In this document: positions 60,209 to 64,000 of the stretch, one piece after another
Position numbering within the stretch: the stretch's first letter is position 1
Layout: every line of letters begins with the position of its first letter
Notes under the pieces: generated by a model
Seen by the model: only the letters and a program-made list of their open reading frames with translations
Databases searched by the model: none
Told to the model about the DNA's origin: nothing
Made by a program: the position numbers and the translations under genes
Assembly: GCA_903851195.1 (NCBI GenBank)
Contig: CAINNJ010000038.1
Location: forward strand, 124,001 to 188,000
DNA from: an uncultured Acidobacteriia bacterium
GTDB lineage: Bacteria; Acidobacteriota; Terriglobia; Bryobacterales; Bryobacteraceae
Direction: 5' to 3'
DNA length: 64,000 nucleotides

Positions 60209-61144
60209 ATGCTGAAACATGCGGGTACGTGTGTCCGTGAACTGTTTCCGGACGACCTCCTGATTCCTCCGCCTTCCTCAAGTGTCCTCGGGAAGGCTGA
60301 GCAGATCGAATCCATACGACGGCGGCGTGACACCCAGGACCAGGATGTCTCCTTCGGCGCCCGACCGTTCATACTGTGCGGACTCCCCATTCGCCGACTG
60401 CCGCCTCAAACGCTGAAGTATTCGCGCCGGAACGGACGGTTCTTGCTGGAGATCGTGGGGCATCCTGAATACGGCGTGCCGTTTGGGCAGGACCGGCTTG
60501 TCCTGCTGTGGCTCGCCACCGCCGCCGTCCGCCAGAAGAGCCCGGTGGTGCGGTTCGGCAGCGCCGCCGAAATTCTGGTCGAGTGGGGAATGCAGACCAA
60601 TGGATCGCATTACCGGCGGTTGCATGACGCATTCCGCCGGGTCTTCGGCAGCACGATCTTCTTCGGAACCAAAGACGACCTCCGCGAAGCCGAAGTATGG
60701 AACTGCAGCCGTGGCCACTTCTTCGATCAGATGCGGCTCTGGTTTCACAAAGAGAACTCCACAGGCGGAAAGAAGGGAGAGAATACAGTCACACTTTCCC
60801 CGGCATTCTGGGAGGAACTCAGGACCCATCCAATACCGGTCGATACGGAAGTCGTGCGGGCGCTGGCGAACAATCCCGGATGCCTCGACTTGTACACGTG
60901 GCTGACGTGGCGGTGCTATCAGGCCAGAGATGTCCAGCGGATTCCATTGTTCGGTCCGATGGGACTGGGGAGTCAGTTGGGTGTGCAGGACTACGCGAGG
61001 GAGCGCAAGTTCCGGGAACGGATTCGCCAATGGCTGGAGTTGGTTCGCCTTTGCTGGCCGGAATGCCCGGCAGTCGTGGCGAGCAACGGAGCCTTTCTGG
61101 AACTGCACCAGGCAACGGCTGTGCGGGAGAAACGCGGAGCATGA
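60209..61144 (+). CDS. RepA_C-type plasmid replication initiator
   Basis: 311 residues. Characteristic RepA_C segments are PFGQDRLVLLWLATAAVRQKS, FGSAAEILVEWGMQTNGSHY, VTLSPAFWEELRTHPIPVDTEVVRALANNP and LDLYTWLTWRCYQA. The family initiates replication of broad-host-range plasmids by binding origin DNA; no iterons are seen nearby. Its presence right after the tRNA fragment suggests an integrated plasmid-like element. The stop overlaps an ATG as ATGA, followed by a disturbed small frame. Confidence 0.8.
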   Translation: MLKHAGTCVRELFPDDLLIPPPSSSVLGKAEQIESIRRRRDTQDQDVSFGARPFILCGLPIRRLPPQTLKYSRRNGRFLLEIVGHPEYGVPFGQDRLVLLWLATAAVRQKSPVVRFGSAAEILVEWGMQTNGSHYRRLHDAFRRVFGSTIFFGTKDDLREAEVWNCSRGHFFDQMRLWFHKENSTGGKKGENTVTLSPAFWEELRTHPIPVDTEVVRALANNPGCLDLYTWLTWRCYQARDVQRIPLFGPMGLGSQLGVQDYARERKFRERIRQWLELVRLCWPECPAVVASNGAFLELHQATAVREKRGA

Positions 61145-61394
61145 ACTCGAAGCGGGTGTTTGGCAGAGGCGGCGTTCCTGCGGGTGCTGCTACCCGGCGT
61201 TCCGGCCTGCAAAGGCGCGGTGTCGGATCTGTGAATGCCGGAAACGCATTTCCGATGGAGACCGTGCCCTCGATAGTCTGGTCCACTCGACCCTCGCTTT
61301 GCACAAACTGGAAATCGTGTATTTCAACCGAGGGAGTTCGGTCCGCTCGATGCGTTTTCTCTCCGGCCCGCTGTTTACTCACCGACTTGCCTGA
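61141..61394 (+). pseudogene. possible small zinc-ribbon ORF, perhaps frameshifted
   Basis: An ATG at 61141 is coupled to the repA stop, but the protein-like frame is another one, ending at 61394: CGCCYPAFRPAKARCRICECRKR (Cys cluster), then DSLVHSTLALHKLEIVYFNRGSSVR. That frame has no good start codon of its own. A one-base indel near 61155-61165 would join them. It could instead be noise; the family is not recognised. Confidence 0.35.
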
Positions 61395-61508
61395 GACGGC
61401 GGCCGGAACGGATGGCTCAGTCTGCGAGCCGGAGAATTTTCGGGACCGCCCGGCAATGCTTCTGTATGAAAGTAGACACCGTCCGACCCATTTCAGTAAG
61501 CTTGACAG
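61395..61508. promoter_or_regulatory. gap before the CARF gene with TTGACA
   Basis: A TTGACA at 61502-61507 may be a -35 for the CARF gene; the matching -10 (GATTTT after 17 bp) is poor. If used, transcription would start inside the frame and ATG 61611 would be the true start. Nothing else is seen in this short gap. Confidence 0.3.
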
Positions 61509-62639
61509 TTGACCGAATCCATTCGATTTTCATTCGCTGTCGGCATCGGCATTCTGACTCACTGGGTAACCACCAAGCTTCATACTCTAGTTCGGTATCT
61601 ACAGGAGAATATGGGTTCCGGATTCGCTCAATCGCTGCCGTGGGCGGTCGTGGCTGAGTTCGCCGGCGCCTCAATGTTCATCATTATCTGTCTGACCGCC
61701 AAGGGCGTTCTTTACAAACGGTATCGCCAGGCGGGTCGTTTCGCCGTGATGGGCCTTGTCGCAGTGCAGTACCTCGGAATTGCGACTGTCGAACCTCCGA
61801 AGGGTGCTGTCGAGATCCTTGCAGTAATTGCTATGTTGGCCGTCATTTTTTGGCTCTACAGGAAATTTCACGTCCTGAAGATCCACATTGGAGACAACCT
61901 CCAGTCCACATTCGACGTCAAGCGGGAACAAGCGCCGAAACCGCGACCCGGCATGGTTTTGTTCCTGAGCTTCCTTACGGGAAGAAATGCTGAAAATCGG
62001 CTGGACTTCGCCGGAAAGCCAACTCGCGTCCTCAGCGCCGGAACGAACGAGTACGAAGATCATCCAGACTGGACACGGTACAGGGAGCACATCCTGGAAC
62101 TGGCGCGGAGCCTCGGACAAAACGGTGCGGGTTCAATTGAAGACGCGGGATTGCTCAAGCCGTTCGGCGCTTTCAATATTCGGATGCCCCTCGAAGCGAT
62201 TCGATCACAACTAGCGGCCGGTGCTTTGAAGCACATCGTTTTGATTTCCTCGAAAGACAGCAAGAGGCGCGAAAAGGATTCAATCCTCCGGGAACAGCCG
62301 TATACGGGCAGTGGCGGCCAGACAGAATTTTTCCGGGAAGTGTATCGCGAAGTGTTTTCGCCCTTGTGCGCCCGGTTGCCGGAGATCGAAGTAACGGACC
62401 CTGCCGATTTCGAAAACGAGGAGGAGATATCCCAAGCAATCGAACACGCCCGACGGCTACTGAAAGCCGGTGGAGCGAACCACCATTACGTGGACATAAC
62501 AGGCGGACAGGCCATATGCTCCATTGTGGGGGCGGTCCGCTCGCTCGGGCGGGAGGAAAGGTGCCAATACATCAGCACGCGAGATTATAAACCGATCGTT
62601 TACGATTTCGTCGTCGAGGCCCCGCCGGAAATTGGGTAA
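61509..62639 (+). CDS. membrane-anchored CARF-domain protein (type III CRISPR accessory)
   Basis: 376 residues from TTG 61509, or about 342 from ATG 61611 (AGGAG 3 bases upstream). Three or four hydrophobic helices fill residues about 8-130 (AVVAEFAGASMFIIICLTAKGVLY, FAVMGLVAVQYLGIATV, EILAVIAMLAVIFWLYR). The cytosolic rest is a CARF fold: VLSAGTNEYEDHPDW, MPLEAIRSQLAAGALKHIVLISS, and the ligand-loop motif HHYVDITGGQAICSIVGAV. CARF domains bind cyclic oligoadenylates made by Cas10. The layout recalls Cam1, whose membrane part depolarises cells. No nuclease motif is seen. It ends antisense to a RAMP gene with 40 bp overlap. Confidence 0.75.
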   Translation: MTESIRFSFAVGIGILTHWVTTKLHTLVRYLQENMGSGFAQSLPWAVVAEFAGASMFIIICLTAKGVLYKRYRQAGRFAVMGLVAVQYLGIATVEPPKGAVEILAVIAMLAVIFWLYRKFHVLKIHIGDNLQSTFDVKREQAPKPRPGMVLFLSFLTGRNAENRLDFAGKPTRVLSAGTNEYEDHPDWTRYREHILELARSLGQNGAGSIEDAGLLKPFGAFNIRMPLEAIRSQLAAGALKHIVLISSKDSKRREKDSILREQPYTGSGGQTEFFREVYREVFSPLCARLPEIEVTDPADFENEEEISQAIEHARRLLKAGGANHHYVDITGGQAICSIVGAVRSLGREERCQYISTRDYKPIVYDFVVEAPPEIG

Positions 62640-64000
62640 ACGGGCTTTCGCCAGAAAGCGCGGGCCATCTTCATGGCAGCGGGGCGCTCTTTCGGATCGC
62701 GGCTCTGATTGGGAACAGGCAGCCAGGTGTAGTCGCGGAAATTAACGGGGTAAGCGCAAACCCTTGATTCCGCCGGCAACGTATGAAGTGCCCGGAAGTC
62801 ATCGAGATGGTCTTTGGGTCCCGGAGCCGTCAGGAATGCCTGGCGATACTCACCACGTATGGACGTCTTGTCTTCCAGGCCGTCGCCGCCAGTAAGGCTT
62901 CGGTACCGGGCTCCGTAGTTGAAGAGCTTCAGCGCTTCGACTTTGGGCTGAACAGTGCCAAGGCCGCGGGCTTTGGCCTTTCCGAGTTTAATGCCATGAG
63001 TGTACGTTCCGTCGCCCTCCAGGACGAAGAGCAGTGCGCCGAGTTCTTGCGGGGTGAGGTTCTCAAAGTGCACCTCGCAGGTAAAGGACGTGCCGGCCTT
63101 GAGTGCCAGGAGAGGGGGTGGACATTGGTCTGCAACGTTCTCATGGAACACAGTGTCGTAACGGTGATACTTCCAGACCGGGCCGTCCGACGGTTTCTGA
63201 TGCCAGTAAAACTTGCGTCCCCGTAAGCTCACATTGGGGTCGTCGAAAGAGAGTGATTGCGCGGCTGGTTGATTGTCCGCCTGTTTGAGGTAAAGCGGAC
63301 GCGCCTTGGCACGTGTCTCCGGCGCCGTGAGCGGAGCCAGTTCCAGCCGCATGCCCTGCTCGGAGGTCCATTCCGCCGGGCCGGGCCAATTCTCTTCCTC
63401 ACGGCAGGAAAGAGCCGCCGGCCCCCATCCCGTCGTAAACCTTACCTTGCCTCGGAAGGGATGGCTTACGATGTTGCCCGCGGCGTCATGCTTGTGCTCA
63501 CCCGCAAAACCGAAAACGCGCTCGGCGAGGCTGAGGTTCTGCTCCAGGGATCGCTGCACTAAAGGATAAAACTTCCAGCAGAGGTCACCAACCGATTGAC
63601 TGGCTGGCCACATGTAGTTGACATTCTTGCCGAACGTGGTGATCGTCAAGTTGCTCGACGTGAAATAGATGAGGGTGCCCGGGGCGAGCTCGGCCAGTTC
63701 AGCCATCACGACCGGAAACAATGGCAGGGCCTTGTAAGGCCGCTTTGCGGGGGTGAGACTGTTGCTTTTATCGTAATGCTTTCTGTAATGCGGACTCTCC
63801 AGATTCGCCAGGTAGTCGCTCACGACCTTGCCTGGAAGCACGAAGGTTTCGCCGGGTTTTGTCAGGACGGTATGCGAATACTTATGCTGTCCTTTTTCTT
63901 TCCCCGAGGCGGGCGGCTGGTTGAGCAGGTTGGCGCGATAGGGGCGGGCATCTTCGGCGGCGACAACGCCGGTGCCCGGCTCGGCAATCTTCTTGAATCC
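62600..64000 (-). CDS. CRISPR-associated RAMP protein (TIGR03986-like), 5' end beyond window
   Basis: The frame is open from 62600 to the edge (about 466 codons); a GTG at 63841 is internal, since upstream codons read on as coding (PYRANLLNQPPASGKEKGQHKYSHT). Features: FGKNVNYMWPASQSVGDLCWKFYP, RVFGFAGEHKHDAAGNIVSHPFRGKVRFT, and the RAMP-like glycine loops FVLEGDGTYTHGIKLGKAKARGLG. This resembles a large RAMP family found in type III-like CRISPR loci. It would form part of the Cas7/Cas5-like backbone. Other cas genes should follow to the right. Confidence 0.75.
   Translation of the reverse strand, partial: GFKKIAEPGTGVVAAEDARPYRANLLNQPPASGKEKGQHKYSHTVLTKPGETFVLPGKVVSDYLANLESPHYRKHYDKSNSLTPAKRPYKALPLFPVVMAELAELAPGTLIYFTSSNLTITTFGKNVNYMWPASQSVGDLCWKFYPLVQRSLEQNLSLAERVFGFAGEHKHDAAGNIVSHPFRGKVRFTTGWGPAALSCREEENWPGPAEWTSEQGMRLELAPLTAPETRAKARPLYLKQADNQPAAQSLSFDDPNVSLRGRKFYWHQKPSDGPVWKYHRYDTVFHENVADQCPPPLLALKAGTSFTCEVHFENLTPQELGALLFVLEGDGTYTHGIKLGKAKARGLGTVQPKVEALKLFNYGARYRSLTGGDGLEDKTSIRGEYRQAFLTAPGPKDHLDDFRALHTLPAESRVCAYPVNFRDYTWLPVPNQSRDPKERPAAMKMARAFWRKPVYPISGGASTTKS

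Noticed and set aside
63841-63841. GTG 63841 as the start of the RAMP gene
   Set aside because: The frame continues upstream to the window edge with coding-like sequence and no stop.

Overview
The window looks like a chromosomal segment of an Acidobacteriota member of the Solibacter/Bryobacter type. It is GC-rich and carries three Oar-like TonB-dependent receptors with an N-terminal carboxypeptidase-regulatory-like domain, several ASPIC/UnbV-VCBS propeller proteins, a BlaI/M56 pair followed by a helical-repeat protein, seven-heme cytochromes linked to TPR proteins, and many Tat- or Sec-exported enzymes. The taxon is inferred from this gene content only; no rRNA gene is present.

Layout. 1-7.5 kb: truncated MFS gene; BlaI-M56-repeat-protein operon; miaE and a sialidase separated by a 27-bp hairpin repeat array; cupin; propeller lactonase. 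7.5-17.5 kb: TonB receptor, divergent seven-heme cytochrome/TPR fusion, LVIVD-repeat protein, M28 peptidase-DUF305 fusion. 17.6-31.7 kb, all on the minus strand: MFS, sucrose phosphorylase and a GntR/LacI-type regulator, then two ASPIC/UnbV proteins, a GH31 glucosidase and a TonB receptor. Near-identical 12-bp motifs lie upstream of the regulator, the phosphorylase and the receptor, suggesting one sugar regulon. 31.9-46.2 kb: winged-helix membrane protein, TPR protein, exported class V aminotransferase, enolase-superfamily protein, TonB receptor, TPR/cytochrome/ASPIC operon, amidohydrolase, bicupin. 46.2-51.6 kb: structured leader with a four-cysteine uORF, then GAF-like protein, PIG-L deacetylase, ANTAR regulator, mono-heme protein, thioredoxin-like protein and a DUF1566 protein. 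51.6-55.4 kb: propeller-type histidine kinase and NarL-type response regulator.

55.4 kb to the right edge is a composite defence island. Two identical 47-bp copies of the 3' half of a tRNA-Val(CAC) gene, cut exactly at the anticodon loop, bracket a 4.5-kb unit that encodes no integrase. It holds AbiEi, AbiEii and a TOTE-type primase-helicase in one coupled operon, with tandem 11-bp repeats just inside each end that could be arm-type recombinase sites. A second unit follows, with a RepA_C-type replication protein, a membrane-anchored CARF protein and a CRISPR RAMP gene that runs off the window, i.e. the edge of a type III CRISPR locus. No CRISPR array, integrase or intact tRNA is visible; the intact tRNA is predicted to lie to the right.

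Most long open frames opposite the genes are GC-driven shadows and are omitted. Function calls are from sequence reading and family memory, without database searches.
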